From Gammaproteobacteria bacterium (GTDB taxonomy: Bacteria; Pseudomonadota; Gammaproteobacteria; Pseudomonadales; Ketobacteraceae), in NCBI GenBank assembly GCA_013178375.1, contig JABLXQ010000028.1:93564-157563 (forward strand): a stretch of DNA of 64,000 nucleotides, in the 5' to 3' direction. Made by a program: the position numbers and the translations under genes. Positions 9,989 through 18,353 of the stretch are shown here, piece by piece; position 1 is the stretch's first letter; every line of letters starts with the position of its first letter. The notes beneath the pieces are model-generated. The model did not search any database, was not told where the DNA came from, and saw only the letters and a list, made by a program, of their open reading frames with translations.

Positions 9989-10864
9989 ATGAAAATCGCG
10001 TTTATTGGACTGGGCGTCATGGGATTCCCGATGGCGGGACATTTGCAAAACGCCGGGCACGCCGTCACTGTTTTCAATCGCAGTCGCGACAAGGCCGAAC
10101 GCTGGCTGGCAAGCAATCCTGTCGGAGCTATTGCCGACTCCCCTGCCGCTGCTGCGCGCGATGCAGATCTGATACTCACCTGCGTCGGGAACGATGATGA
10201 CCTGCGCAGTGTTGTGCTGGGTCCGAACGGCGTTATCAAATCAGCCAGACCCAGTTGCATTGTCGTGGATCACACCACTGCTTCCGCAAAGATTGCGCGC
10301 GAGCTGCACTCGGCTCTGGCGGAAAAGGGAATTGATTTTATCGATGCGCCGGTCTCTGGTGGCCAGCAAGGTGCCATCAACGGACAACTCACCATCATGT
10401 GCGGCGGTGACACAGAGCCCTTTGCAAAAGTGCGCGATGTCATTGGCGTTTATGCACGGCAGGTGACGCTGATGGGACCTGCCGGCTGCGGACAGCTCAC
10501 CAAGATGGTCAATCAGATCTGCATTGCGGGGTTAGTCCAGAGTTTGGCAGAAGGCGTGCAATTCGCACTGAAAGCGGGGCTGGATGCGGAAATGGTGTTC
10601 GATGTCATTGGCAAGGGTGCAGCACAGTCATGGCAGATGGTGAACCGTCACAAGACCATGATCGACGGGCAGTTTGAACACGGCTTTGCCGTGGACTGGA
10701 TGCGGAAGGATCTGGCCATCTGCCTGGAGGAAGCGCGACTGAATGGATCACATCTGCCGGTTGCCGCGCTGGTGGATCAGTTTTATTCGGAAGTGCAGGC
10801 CATGGGTGGGGGGCGGTGGGATACGTCGAGTTTGTTGGCGCGGTTGCGCAACCACCCGGACTAG
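9989..10864 (+). CDS. NAD(P)-dependent beta-hydroxyacid dehydrogenase family protein
   Basis: This 291-residue cytoplasmic enzyme belongs to the 3-hydroxyisobutyrate / tartronate-semialdehyde / GLYR1-type reductases. It has the N-terminal Rossmann motif FIGLGVMGFPMAGHL (5-19), the substrate-binding signature DAPVSGGQQGAINGQL (119-134), and the catalytic Lys172 in GQLTKMVNQ. The C-terminal all-helical domain is complete. The real substrate cannot be read from the sequence; succinic semialdehyde and 3-hydroxyisobutyrate are both possible. It converges on the tad operon, and its TAG stop shares the palindrome CTAG with the stop of the opposing gene. Confidence 0.85.
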   Translation: MKIAFIGLGVMGFPMAGHLQNAGHAVTVFNRSRDKAERWLASNPVGAIADSPAAAARDADLILTCVGNDDDLRSVVLGPNGVIKSARPSCIVVDHTTASAKIARELHSALAEKGIDFIDAPVSGGQQGAINGQLTIMCGGDTEPFAKVRDVIGVYARQVTLMGPAGCGQLTKMVNQICIAGLVQSLAEGVQFALKAGLDAEMVFDVIGKGAAQSWQMVNRHKTMIDGQFEHGFAVDWMRKDLAICLEEARLNGSHLPVAALVDQFYSEVQAMGGGRWDTSSLLARLRNHPD

Positions 10865-11502
10865 CACCCACCCAACACAAAACCGCAACTGTTGTTAATT
10901 GTATAACGTGCGGGGCTCTGCATTCGCACCGTAGCGACCGCATGAATGTTCATTCCGTCCTGCGGCGTATAGTCATTTAAATTATTCTCATCGTCACCCG
11001 AAAACAGGCGGACATTCATGAAGGGGATGCGGCTGTTGAATCGGTAAGTCAATTTGATCCGCAGAATGTTCGCATCCTGGATACTGGCACCGTCGCATAA
11101 CAGCCCCGTGGGACGATATTGCAAGCCAAAATTGGGAATCTCGCAGTTTGCTTGTGCGCAAGTAGCATCCGATGACGCCACACCACAATCAGCAAACATG
11201 GTTGCAGTCGGATTCAGCACTTCGATCGTGAAATCGGCCGGATTGATTGGGTTTTCTAATGCTCCACCAATACGCGATGGCGCCATGCGGACAACAGCCT
11301 CAGTGAGCATGGACTGCAGATTAATGTTAGTAACAGAGCCCACACGGGCCGCCATCAGCGCCGCATATTCAAGATTGACCTTCGCCTGATAGACCAGCCC
11401 CAAGTGGATAATACCCAGCCCCATCACCAGCATCACCGGAAACACCAGTATTGTCTCGATCATCGACACACCGGACTGGCTTTTTCTTGTTTTTATTTTC
11501 AT
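10861..11502 (-). CDS. TadE-like pseudopilin protein of the Tad pilus locus
   Basis: The 213-residue protein starts with a short basic segment and a TadE-type hydrophobic helix, SGVSMIETILVFPVMLVMGLG, with Glu at the position expected after prepilin-type processing. A stretch like AKVNLEYAALMAARVGSV follows, typical of TadE/TadF minor pilins. The rest is an extracytoplasmic domain with several Cys residues (for example CAQANCEIPNF), possibly disulfide-bonded. It is the last gene of the operon, 18 bases after the phosphatase gene. The family is clear, but whether it corresponds to TadE or TadF is not. Confidence 0.8.
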   Translation of the reverse strand: MKIKTRKSQSGVSMIETILVFPVMLVMGLGIIHLGLVYQAKVNLEYAALMAARVGSVTNINLQSMLTEAVVRMAPSRIGGALENPINPADFTIEVLNPTATMFADCGVASSDATCAQANCEIPNFGLQYRPTGLLCDGASIQDANILRIKLTYRFNSRIPFMNVRLFSGDDENNLNDYTPQDGMNIHAVATVRMQSPARYTINNSCGFVLGGC

Positions 11503-11520
11503 GGCAACCTACCTGCGCCG

Positions 11521-12189
11521 TTATGTCATCAGCGCCAGAATAATGGTTTTGTCATCCTGCCCACCCCTTTGCTCACTCTCAGCTACCAGAGCGCGGGCCT
11601 TTTCAGCCAGCGGCAGGGGCGACGACACGATATTCATCATGGATTCCGTATCCAGCAAATCGGAAATTCCATCCGTCATCAACAACAGAAGATCACCTTT
11701 CTGGCAATCATGATGGCTCACATCCACCTGCAGATTCGGCTTGATACCCACTGCATTGGTCACTACCTGCTTCAACACATTGGGCGCCTTCTGGATCTGC
11801 CGGGTATGGTCGCGGCTCAATTGCACCATCTCACCATCCCGCAATCGGTACAGCCGGCTGTCGCCCACATTGAAACAGATTAACCGTGAACCGAATTGCC
11901 AGCCCGCAACGACCGTTGAGGCCATACCTTTGAGATTTTGTTCCTGAGCAGTACGGTGAATGCGGTCGTTTGCCTTGCACATGGATTGCACAACAGCATT
12001 TTCTGATACCGCTCCGTCCCGAAAGGTTTCATACACAGTATTAACCACCATACGGGAAGCAAGATCACCGGACGGACCACCTCCAACACCATCAGCCACA
12101 ACGAACAAACCAAGGTGCGGAAATGAAAGACATGCGTCTTCATTGACCTCCGATTTGTTGCCTTTCTGGCTGAACGCTACGGTTAGCAT
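11521..12189 (-). CDS. PP2C-family Ser/Thr protein phosphatase
   Basis: This 222-residue cytoplasmic protein has the metal-binding motifs of PP2C phosphatases: NEDAC (Asp18), VADGVGG (Asp33, Gly34), a central LMTDGISD, and GGQDDKTI near the C-terminus (Asp212, Asp213). It is a minimal catalytic domain with no membrane segment, like Stp1/PppA. It starts directly after the TPR lipoprotein gene inside the tad operon. The natural partner is the kinase at 24777-25757 at the other end of the locus, and the FHA proteins encoded between them are likely readers. That pairing is inference from context. Confidence 0.9.
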   Translation of the reverse strand: MLTVAFSQKGNKSEVNEDACLSFPHLGLFVVADGVGGGPSGDLASRMVVNTVYETFRDGAVSENAVVQSMCKANDRIHRTAQEQNLKGMASTVVAGWQFGSRLICFNVGDSRLYRLRDGEMVQLSRDHTRQIQKAPNVLKQVVTNAVGIKPNLQVDVSHHDCQKGDLLLLMTDGISDLLDTESMMNIVSSPLPLAEKARALVAESEQRGGQDDKTIILALMT

Positions 12190-12191
12190 GA

Positions 12192-12743
12192 TTATTTTTT
12201 CAGCGCACCGGCAATTTCGTCCAGGGAACCAGATTGCTCCGTCTGCCTGCCGCCGCTATTGAATTTATCGATGTCCCCAAGCAAGGTGGTGACATTGCTG
12301 AGATCCTGATCCTTCCCGGCCAGTGCCGCGAAGTACTTATAGTGATTCTGTGCTTGCATCAGCCGTATGGAAGCCAAGTTGTAATGCGCCTTTCCGTTGC
12401 GGGGATTCACCTTGATGGCGCGCTCAAAATAATCGGCAGCTGCATCATACTGTCCTTTCTTGAAGGAAAGGGTGCCCATCCGGTAGAGCGCGTTTTCGTC
12501 CTCTGGCATCAACTCCAGAATGGACTTGAACTCCACCTCGGCCTGATCCAACTGGCCAGCCTTGTAGTGCTGCTCCCCAGCTTCATAGTGCAGCTTCAGC
12601 TTCCGATTGAGATCCTTCATGGCCGCCTGTGTTTTTGCCTGGTCTGATATCTCATCCTCCAGGCTCTTGTAACCCAGAGAAGCACATCCCGAAAGTAGCA
12701 GCCCGATAACCAGCACCCAAACCAGACGCATCACGCGCCCCAT
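12192..12743 (-). CDS. TPR-repeat lipoprotein (TadD-like)
   Basis: The 183-residue product has a lipoprotein signal (VWVLVIGLLLSGCASLG, lipobox LSGC), so it should be anchored in the outer or inner membrane. A tetratricopeptide stretch follows (about 55-135, including AGQLDQAEVEFKSILELMPEDENALYRMG and YDAAADYFERAIKVNPRNGKAHYNLA). TadD is a TPR lipoprotein of Tad systems that helps assemble the secretin, and this gene fits that role and place. Its start overlaps the end of the FHA gene. A second ATG four codons in, overlapping the upstream stop as TGATG, is an equally good start. Confidence 0.8.
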   Translation of the reverse strand: MGRVMRLVWVLVIGLLLSGCASLGYKSLEDEISDQAKTQAAMKDLNRKLKLHYEAGEQHYKAGQLDQAEVEFKSILELMPEDENALYRMGTLSFKKGQYDAAADYFERAIKVNPRNGKAHYNLASIRLMQAQNHYKYFAALAGKDQDLSNVTTLLGDIDKFNSGGRQTEQSGSLDEIAGALKK

Positions 12744-14395
12744 TTCTCATACCAGGCGAGCTTGGCGCTGGCCTTGGTGTTGTATTCAGTGCCCGGAGGC
12801 AGCAGCTCCGTTACCTCTTGCCAAAGACCCCGCGCTTTGCTCGTGTTCACGTACTCCAGACGCAATGCCTGGCGGTACAACTGCATCGCTTTGTTATTGG
12901 CATTATCGATGGCAATTTTGGCCGCCACACTGTCTCCCAGTTCCAGCGCCTTTTGCCAGTGACGATAGGCTGCATGGTGATCGCCCTTGCGGGACGCATC
13001 ATTGCCCAACGCGACATACTCATCTACCACTCTGGTGGAAATGGAGCGCGTATACGCACTTTTTTTGCCCGCATACAGGGAAGATTCCTTGTTCATGAAA
13101 GCTGTCCACTGCTGGAACGCCGCTTCCTTGTCACCACGGCTGAACGCGGCCTGGCCATTGTTGTACTGGCCAAACAGAGAGGAGAAATTATTGTAGGTAT
13201 TGCGAACTTCCTTGCGTACAGGCTCGCTGATGCGCGCATCATCCATTAGCGGCTTAAGCACATTCAGAGCTGCATCTGCCTGCCCCTGAAAATAGAGGGC
13301 ATCCGCATTGGAAAGGGCATCCTGCGCCTTGCGGGTCGCATCACCCTGAGGTGCTGCCTTGGTCGTCTGGGCCGGCTTGACGGCGGCAGTAGTGGCAACA
13401 GGCTTGCTAACTGCCGGTTTGGCCGCAACTGGCTTGGGAGCGGCAACCGCCTTAGGGGCCGGTGGCTCTACCGCTGACTCAGCATAGGAGACTGAAGCGT
13501 CTGGCACAGACGCAGCACTAGCGGCTGACGACGCAATACTGGGTGGTGGCGCGATGGAGGGCGGCGGAGCCACAGAATCATCCACTGCAGCGCCTGCTGT
13601 CACTGGAGCGCTCTGGGCAGGGGCTGCAACTTTTGGCTCAGCCGCATCAGGAGTGACAGACGGCTGCGGTCGGGTCGATGCCGGCGCGCTGGCAGTAGCG
13701 GCAGACTCAGCATTGGACGGGGCAACATTGGATGGAAGAATAGCAGCGCGCCCCGCCTGGTTGTTCTGCAGGAGATACTGATATCCCGCAAAAGCGACCA
13801 TGCCGACAGTGGCCACGACCAAAACGCTCGTAATTGCTCTTTTGAACGGACCAGGACCGAAGGTCTCATCTCCATGGGTCTGTGGCGCGGCTTTCTTTGA
13901 AAAAAGGCTTTTCTTGCTCTTTTCCTCAGCCGGCTTGCTGCCCGCATTGGCCGAGCTGGCGCCACCAGAACGGAAAGTCAGAGCAACATCGCCGAGTTTT
14001 ATCGCGTCATTTTCTTCCAAAATGACGCGAGCTACCTTATATCCGTTTACCTTGAGACCGTTCAGGCTTTCAAGATCATTAACGACAAAACGGCCAGCCT
14101 GGAAGATGATTTCGGAATGACGACGGGAAACGCCTTTGCCCTGCAAAACCAGATCGCATTCGGAGCCACGACCGATGACAAAAGGGAATGTGGTAATGGG
14201 ATAAGTCTCACCCCGCTCGTCTATCAACGAGGCAATGGCATTTTCGCCATCGATATCGGCATAAACTTCAGTCCGATCTGAATCCCAATTGGCTTCATTG
14301 ACCGGCGTGGCACCAGCCGCCGACTCCAGACCATGCTTCTTCAGATCCAGTACCGGAGTGGATTCGACAACAAAATTTTCAGGGCCGTCTTTCAT
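12731..14395 (-). CDS. FHA-domain transmembrane protein with Ala/Pro-rich linker and TPR-like C-terminus
   Basis: The 554-residue protein has a forkhead-associated domain at about 55-135. The phosphothreonine-binding signatures FVIGRGSECDLVL, VSRRHSEI and LNGLKVNG are intact. A single membrane helix follows at about 188-208 (TSVLVVATVGMVAFAGYQYLL). Next comes a long Ala/Pro/Ser-rich linker (about 215-350) and a helical repeat region rich in Ala, Leu and Tyr that looks TPR-like. The FHA domain should therefore face the cytoplasm and the repeats the periplasm. It lies between the DUF192 gene and the TadD-like gene. It could carry a kinase/phosphatase signal across the membrane to the pilus machinery; that is inference. 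Confidence 0.85.
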   Translation of the reverse strand: MKDGPENFVVESTPVLDLKKHGLESAAGATPVNEANWDSDRTEVYADIDGENAIASLIDERGETYPITTFPFVIGRGSECDLVLQGKGVSRRHSEIIFQAGRFVVNDLESLNGLKVNGYKVARVILEENDAIKLGDVALTFRSGGASSANAGSKPAEEKSKKSLFSKKAAPQTHGDETFGPGPFKRAITSVLVVATVGMVAFAGYQYLLQNNQAGRAAILPSNVAPSNAESAATASAPASTRPQPSVTPDAAEPKVAAPAQSAPVTAGAAVDDSVAPPPSIAPPPSIASSAASAASVPDASVSYAESAVEPPAPKAVAAPKPVAAKPAVSKPVATTAAVKPAQTTKAAPQGDATRKAQDALSNADALYFQGQADAALNVLKPLMDDARISEPVRKEVRNTYNNFSSLFGQYNNGQAAFSRGDKEAAFQQWTAFMNKESSLYAGKKSAYTRSISTRVVDEYVALGNDASRKGDHHAAYRHWQKALELGDSVAAKIAIDNANNKAMQLYRQALRLEYVNTSKARGLWQEVTELLPPGTEYNTKASAKLAWYEKWGA

Positions 14396-14478
14396 TCAGG
14401 TATCCCATGCTCTGGTCACGACCAGGACTGACTTGCGGTTCTTGTAAGAGTTGTTTTTTTGGCCGTTTATCAAGCCAT

Positions 14479-14847
14479 TTAATCAAAATTCAAATAGTCG
14501 TCCAAGTTAATTCCTGTTCGCATCCGGTTACCTTCTGCAATCTCCAGGACCTTGAATGTACCTCTGGGAGCAGACCTAAGCCTGTTTGGCGGAACCGCGT
14601 CGGCATACCCTAACACCTTGTTTTGCCGGTCCAGAAATACGACATCAATTGTAAAACGCATGCCTAATGTGTGGATGCCGGAACAAGGTACCAGCAACAA
14701 TCCTTCATCATCCCCCAAAAAGCTGTGCGCCAACAGCCCAATCAGCCGTCGCCAGAAGCTATCCGCCAAATGAACCCGGACAAGCGTGGAGGAAACGGAG
14801 GCATCAGTACGACGGATACTCAGTGCTAAGCCGGCTTGATAACTCAT
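14479..14847 (-). CDS. DUF192 family protein
   Basis: This 122-residue protein matches the DUF192 family by the segments FWRRLIGLL, LLLVPCSGIHTLGMRFTIDVVFLD and the C-terminal FKVLEIAEGNRMRTGINLDD. Most family members have a signal peptide; this one has none that I can see, so it may be cytoplasmic. Its ATG overlaps the tadC stop by one base (TGATG), so translation is probably coupled to the pilus genes. The molecular function of DUF192 is not established. Confidence 0.85.
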   Translation of the reverse strand: MSYQAGLALSIRRTDASVSSTLVRVHLADSFWRRLIGLLAHSFLGDDEGLLLVPCSGIHTLGMRFTIDVVFLDRQNKVLGYADAVPPNRLRSAPRGTFKVLEIAEGNRMRTGINLDDYLNFD

Positions 14848-15791
14848 CAGGAAACCAGCAGGCGCAGCAAGGCTTCAGGCAGCATATTACTTTCCGCCAG
14901 CTTCACCATCATGATGAAACCGACCAGCATGAACACGATGGGGAACAGGAACAGCATCATTGGCAACAACATCTTGACCGGTGCCTTGTTGGCCATAGCT
15001 TCCGCTTCGTTGAAGCGCTCTGACCGACGCTGCTCGGCCTGCACGGTGAGAACATCGACGATCTCGCCACCGGTTTCTTCCGCCTGATTAATGGCCGCCA
15101 CGAAATTATGCACCGAGTTGATGTTCATCCTTGCGGCCAGATCGAGCAGCGCGTCACGACGGATTTTCCCGGCCCGGATTTCCCGCAACAACTTGCCAAA
15201 CTCGTCCTTGACGGGCCCATTGGGCAGACTGGAAATTGCCTGCCCAAGCGATGTCGAATAGTTCAGGCCCGCACGCATCGACAACACCAGCAAGTCCAGC
15301 AAAAACGGAAATTCCTTGGCTACGCGCCGCCGCCGGTAGCCAATTTTATCCCGCAGCCAAATATCCGGATAAACAAATCCAACGATCGGCAACAACACCA
15401 GAAAAGCCGAAACTTCCGTACCCAAACCGCCATTGGCTTCATTGGCCTTGTACAGAATGAACGACAGGAGTCCGGCAAAAATCGCACATACAATTTTCAA
15501 TGTCAGAAACTCTTCCGCCATGATGGCGTAGTTCACGCCGCCCGCGCTGAGTCGCGTCTGGGTGTTCGCATGTGATTTGTCTGACATGAGGTTACGCACC
15601 TCACCCGAAAAAAGGCGAATGATGGGTTTGAACAGTTTGAAAATTAACGGCGGCGGATCACGCCATTCCTCGGACTCTTTTGGACGCGTGCGCAAAAACA
15701 ACCGCAGCAGGGAAAACGCACCCAATGCAGCGCCAACCGCCATCAAAAGGGCCGGAAAATTCGACAGCAAAAACGAAGTCAGAGCGCCCAT
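14847..15791 (-). CDS. tadC: Tad pilus inner-membrane platform protein TadC
   Basis: TadC forms, with TadB, the inner-membrane core that pairs with the TadA ATPase. The 314-residue protein has a T2SSF-type domain with helices at both ends and in the middle. Landmarks are FPFLLDLLVLSMRAGLNYSTSL (around 165-186), the loop AINQAEETGGEIVDVL and the C-terminal helix LPMMLFLFPIVFMLVGFIMM. The ATG lies one base past the tadB stop; a TTG four codons upstream is less likely. The order tadA-tadB-tadC is standard for Tad loci. Confidence 0.92.
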   Translation of the reverse strand: MGALTSFLLSNFPALLMAVGAALGAFSLLRLFLRTRPKESEEWRDPPPLIFKLFKPIIRLFSGEVRNLMSDKSHANTQTRLSAGGVNYAIMAEEFLTLKIVCAIFAGLLSFILYKANEANGGLGTEVSAFLVLLPIVGFVYPDIWLRDKIGYRRRRVAKEFPFLLDLLVLSMRAGLNYSTSLGQAISSLPNGPVKDEFGKLLREIRAGKIRRDALLDLAARMNINSVHNFVAAINQAEETGGEIVDVLTVQAEQRRSERFNEAEAMANKAPVKMLLPMMLFLFPIVFMLVGFIMMVKLAESNMLPEALLRLLVS

Positions 15792-15792
15792 A

Positions 15793-16680
15793 TCAAATAT
15801 CAACCGTGACGATTTTCTTGATCATGATATAGGCCAGAGTTGCCATAACAATCATAATCCCCAGCCAGATCAAGCCAAGCCGGCTGGTAAAGAGCATCGA
15901 CATTGCAGCGGGTTCAATCTTGTAAAACACATAGCCGATAAAAACCGGAAACATGGTTGCCAGAACGCCCTGCGCCTGCCCCATTGAGGTCAGCGCATTG
16001 ATTTTACCTTCCACTTTTGATTTTTCGCGCAAGGTTTTAGAAAGGGTTTCCAGCGTGTCGGCCAGATTGCCGCCCACCGCGCGGGAAATCTTGATCGCGG
16101 AATTCATCAGAATGATTTCCTGGCGATCGATACGTTTCGCCATTTCATCCAGGGATTCATTCAAATCAGTGCCCACCCGATACTCCACCAGCACCTGCGC
16201 AAATTCGAGAGACAGCGGCTGCGGCTGGTTCTTGACGATCTGCTGAACCGATTTCACAAGGTTAAGGCCCGAGCGCAACGCGGATGACATGGCAGACAAG
16301 GCATCCGGCAACTGCTGAACGAACATGCTGGAGCGTCTTTTCTTCATCACGCGCAAGACGACGGTTGGCATGATCAACAATGCCGATACCACCATCAGGG
16401 AAAAAACCACATTGGTAAGCCAATACACCAGAGGCCCGACCACCATGACAGCCAATACGGTGACCGTGAACACCTGGGAAGGCTCCATCATGACAACCAC
16501 ATCACGCAAGCCTTTATCAACCTGGGTATAAAAGGTTTTCCGGTACAGCGCAAAAATCTGCTGCCCTATCTGCACCGCCACGTAGGCCAGACAGAAAAAC
16601 GCCAGTGACAGGGAAACAAAAATCAAGGGCTGAGCGTTGCTCTGCGCCCACTGCACTATAGGTTGCCAATTCAATTCCAT
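15793..16680 (-). CDS. tadB: Tad pilus inner-membrane platform protein TadB
   Basis: This 295-residue protein is the TadB member of the T2SSF-like pair. It has an N-terminal helix (PLIFVSLSLAFFCLAYVAVQI), a central pair of helices around 85-115, the cytoplasmic loop QQLPDALSAMSSALRSGLNLVKSV and a C-terminal helix pair ending near the stop. The segment ISRAVGGNLADTLETLSKTLREK is typical for the family. It starts inside the last codons of tadA (10-base overlap), which indicates coupled translation. Confidence 0.92.
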   Translation of the reverse strand: MELNWQPIVQWAQSNAQPLIFVSLSLAFFCLAYVAVQIGQQIFALYRKTFYTQVDKGLRDVVVMMEPSQVFTVTVLAVMVVGPLVYWLTNVVFSLMVVSALLIMPTVVLRVMKKRRSSMFVQQLPDALSAMSSALRSGLNLVKSVQQIVKNQPQPLSLEFAQVLVEYRVGTDLNESLDEMAKRIDRQEIILMNSAIKISRAVGGNLADTLETLSKTLREKSKVEGKINALTSMGQAQGVLATMFPVFIGYVFYKIEPAAMSMLFTSRLGLIWLGIMIVMATLAYIMIKKIVTVDI

Positions 16681-18329
16681 TGCGCCTCCGACTTCTCCGG
16701 CCCCGTATTGAAGAGTGAGAAATCAACGTCAACTCCCTGTTCCTTGGCCTCCAGCAGAAAGCGTGGAATATAACCACTCGCAACATATTCGCCAGAAATG
16801 CGTCCCTTGGCATCATAACCCTTGCGCACAAACTCGAAGATCGGCTCCAGATGAATCTTATCGCCATCGAATTCCGACACTTCCATGATGTGCGTTATTT
16901 TGCGCGTCCCGTCTGCGAGACGACTCTGCTGCACCAGAATATCCACAGCAGACGCAATCTGTTCACGAATTGCCCGGGAAGGCAAATCGACGCCCGCCAT
17001 CATGACCATGACCTCCAGGCGACCCAGAAAATCAGAGGGCGAATTCGCGTGACCCGTCGTAAGCGAGCCATCATGGCCGGTGTTCATGGCCTGCAACATA
17101 TCCAGGGCCTCGCCACCACGACACTCACCGACGACGATCCGGTCAGGCCGCATCCGCAGTGCGTTGATAACCAGGTCACGAATGGCAACCCTGCCTTTGC
17201 CTTCGGCGTTGGCCGGCCGACTTTCCAGTGACACCACATGCGGCTGGTTGAGCTTGAGTTCAGCCGCATCTTCGATCGTCACAATCCGATCGTCCTCACC
17301 GATGAAATTCGACAGTATATTGAGCAGCGTGGTTTTTCCTGAACCGGTACCACCCGAAATCACAATATTTTTCTTCAGCTCGACCGTACGCTTCAAAAAC
17401 ATCGCCATTTGCGGCGAGATGGACCCATATCTCACCAAGTCACTCATGTACAGATTTTTCTTGGCGAATTTCCGGATGGTGATGGTAGGGCCATTCAAGG
17501 CCAGTGGCGGGATGATGGCATTGACACGGGAGCCATCCAGCAGGCGCGCGTCCACCATCGGTGAACTTTCATCGATCCGCCTGCCCAGCGGGGCCACGAT
17601 CCGGTCGATAATGGCCAGCAACGATTGCGTACTGGTAAACCGGTGTTCGGAAAGTACGATTTTGCCGTCCTTTTCCACATAAATCTGGTCAGGCCCGTTA
17701 ACCATCACTTCCGTGATACTGTCATCCGACAACAGTGGCTCCAACGCGCCCAATCCAACAGCTTCCGCCACTACCTGGCGTTGCAGCTCGGTCCGGCTAA
17801 TACCATCAGGAATGAAGTCAACGTGGTCACGGATAATATCCCGGGTTGCCTTTTCAGCTTCTTCACGCAGCTCAGCGGCATCCATTTCCTGTAAATTGGC
17901 CCGCTTACGCAGGTCCAGATAATCCAGAATCAACGAATGCACCCGGCGCTTCAACGTGACGAGCGCTTCACTTTCCTGACGCACTGTAGACTTGACTGGT
18001 CGACGGTCCACACCATCCAGCGACTGCATGGTGCCGCCAGCAACAGCCAGCACGACCAGTTTAAGCTCACCAAAATTGATAACGGATGTAGGACTGATAT
18101 TGAGGGTAGCCGAGATGCGCTCTCCATTACACCAGGTCCCGTTGGTACTACCCAGATCCGTCAGAGTTGCGCCAAGTGACGACACATCCAGTCGGGCATG
18201 ATTGCGGGACACATGATTGTCATTCAAAATCACATCGCTTTTGTCGCCCTTTCCAAGCACATAACTACCAGGACCGAACTCAAACAGAGTCCGGTTTTCA
18301 TGCTTGTCGACGATTTCGAATTTAATCAT
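16671..18329 (-). CDS. tadA: Tad pilus ATPase TadA/CpaF with N-terminal FHA domain
   Basis: TadA is the secretion ATPase that powers Flp pilus assembly, and here its N-terminus carries an FHA domain (about 1-95: YVLGKGDKSDVILND, VSRNHARLDV, STNGTWCNG). The CpaF part follows, with the N-terminal helical region to about 200 and a RecA-like ATPase. Walker A is GGTGSGKTTLLN (about 325-336). The Asp box/Walker B region is RIVTIEDAAELKL and the His box is TTGHANSP. Length is 552 residues against roughly 420-480 for plain CpaF, and the FHA domain explains the difference. Binding of a phosphothreonine partner could gate the motor; that is inference. Confidence 0.93.
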   Translation of the reverse strand: MIKFEIVDKHENRTLFEFGPGSYVLGKGDKSDVILNDNHVSRNHARLDVSSLGATLTDLGSTNGTWCNGERISATLNISPTSVINFGELKLVVLAVAGGTMQSLDGVDRRPVKSTVRQESEALVTLKRRVHSLILDYLDLRKRANLQEMDAAELREEAEKATRDIIRDHVDFIPDGISRTELQRQVVAEAVGLGALEPLLSDDSITEVMVNGPDQIYVEKDGKIVLSEHRFTSTQSLLAIIDRIVAPLGRRIDESSPMVDARLLDGSRVNAIIPPLALNGPTITIRKFAKKNLYMSDLVRYGSISPQMAMFLKRTVELKKNIVISGGTGSGKTTLLNILSNFIGEDDRIVTIEDAAELKLNQPHVVSLESRPANAEGKGRVAIRDLVINALRMRPDRIVVGECRGGEALDMLQAMNTGHDGSLTTGHANSPSDFLGRLEVMVMMAGVDLPSRAIREQIASAVDILVQQSRLADGTRKITHIMEVSEFDGDKIHLEPIFEFVRKGYDAKGRISGEYVASGYIPRFLLEAKEQGVDVDFSLFNTGPEKSEAQWN

Positions 18330-18353
18330 TGGCAGGATTCTCCAGCACCGGCA

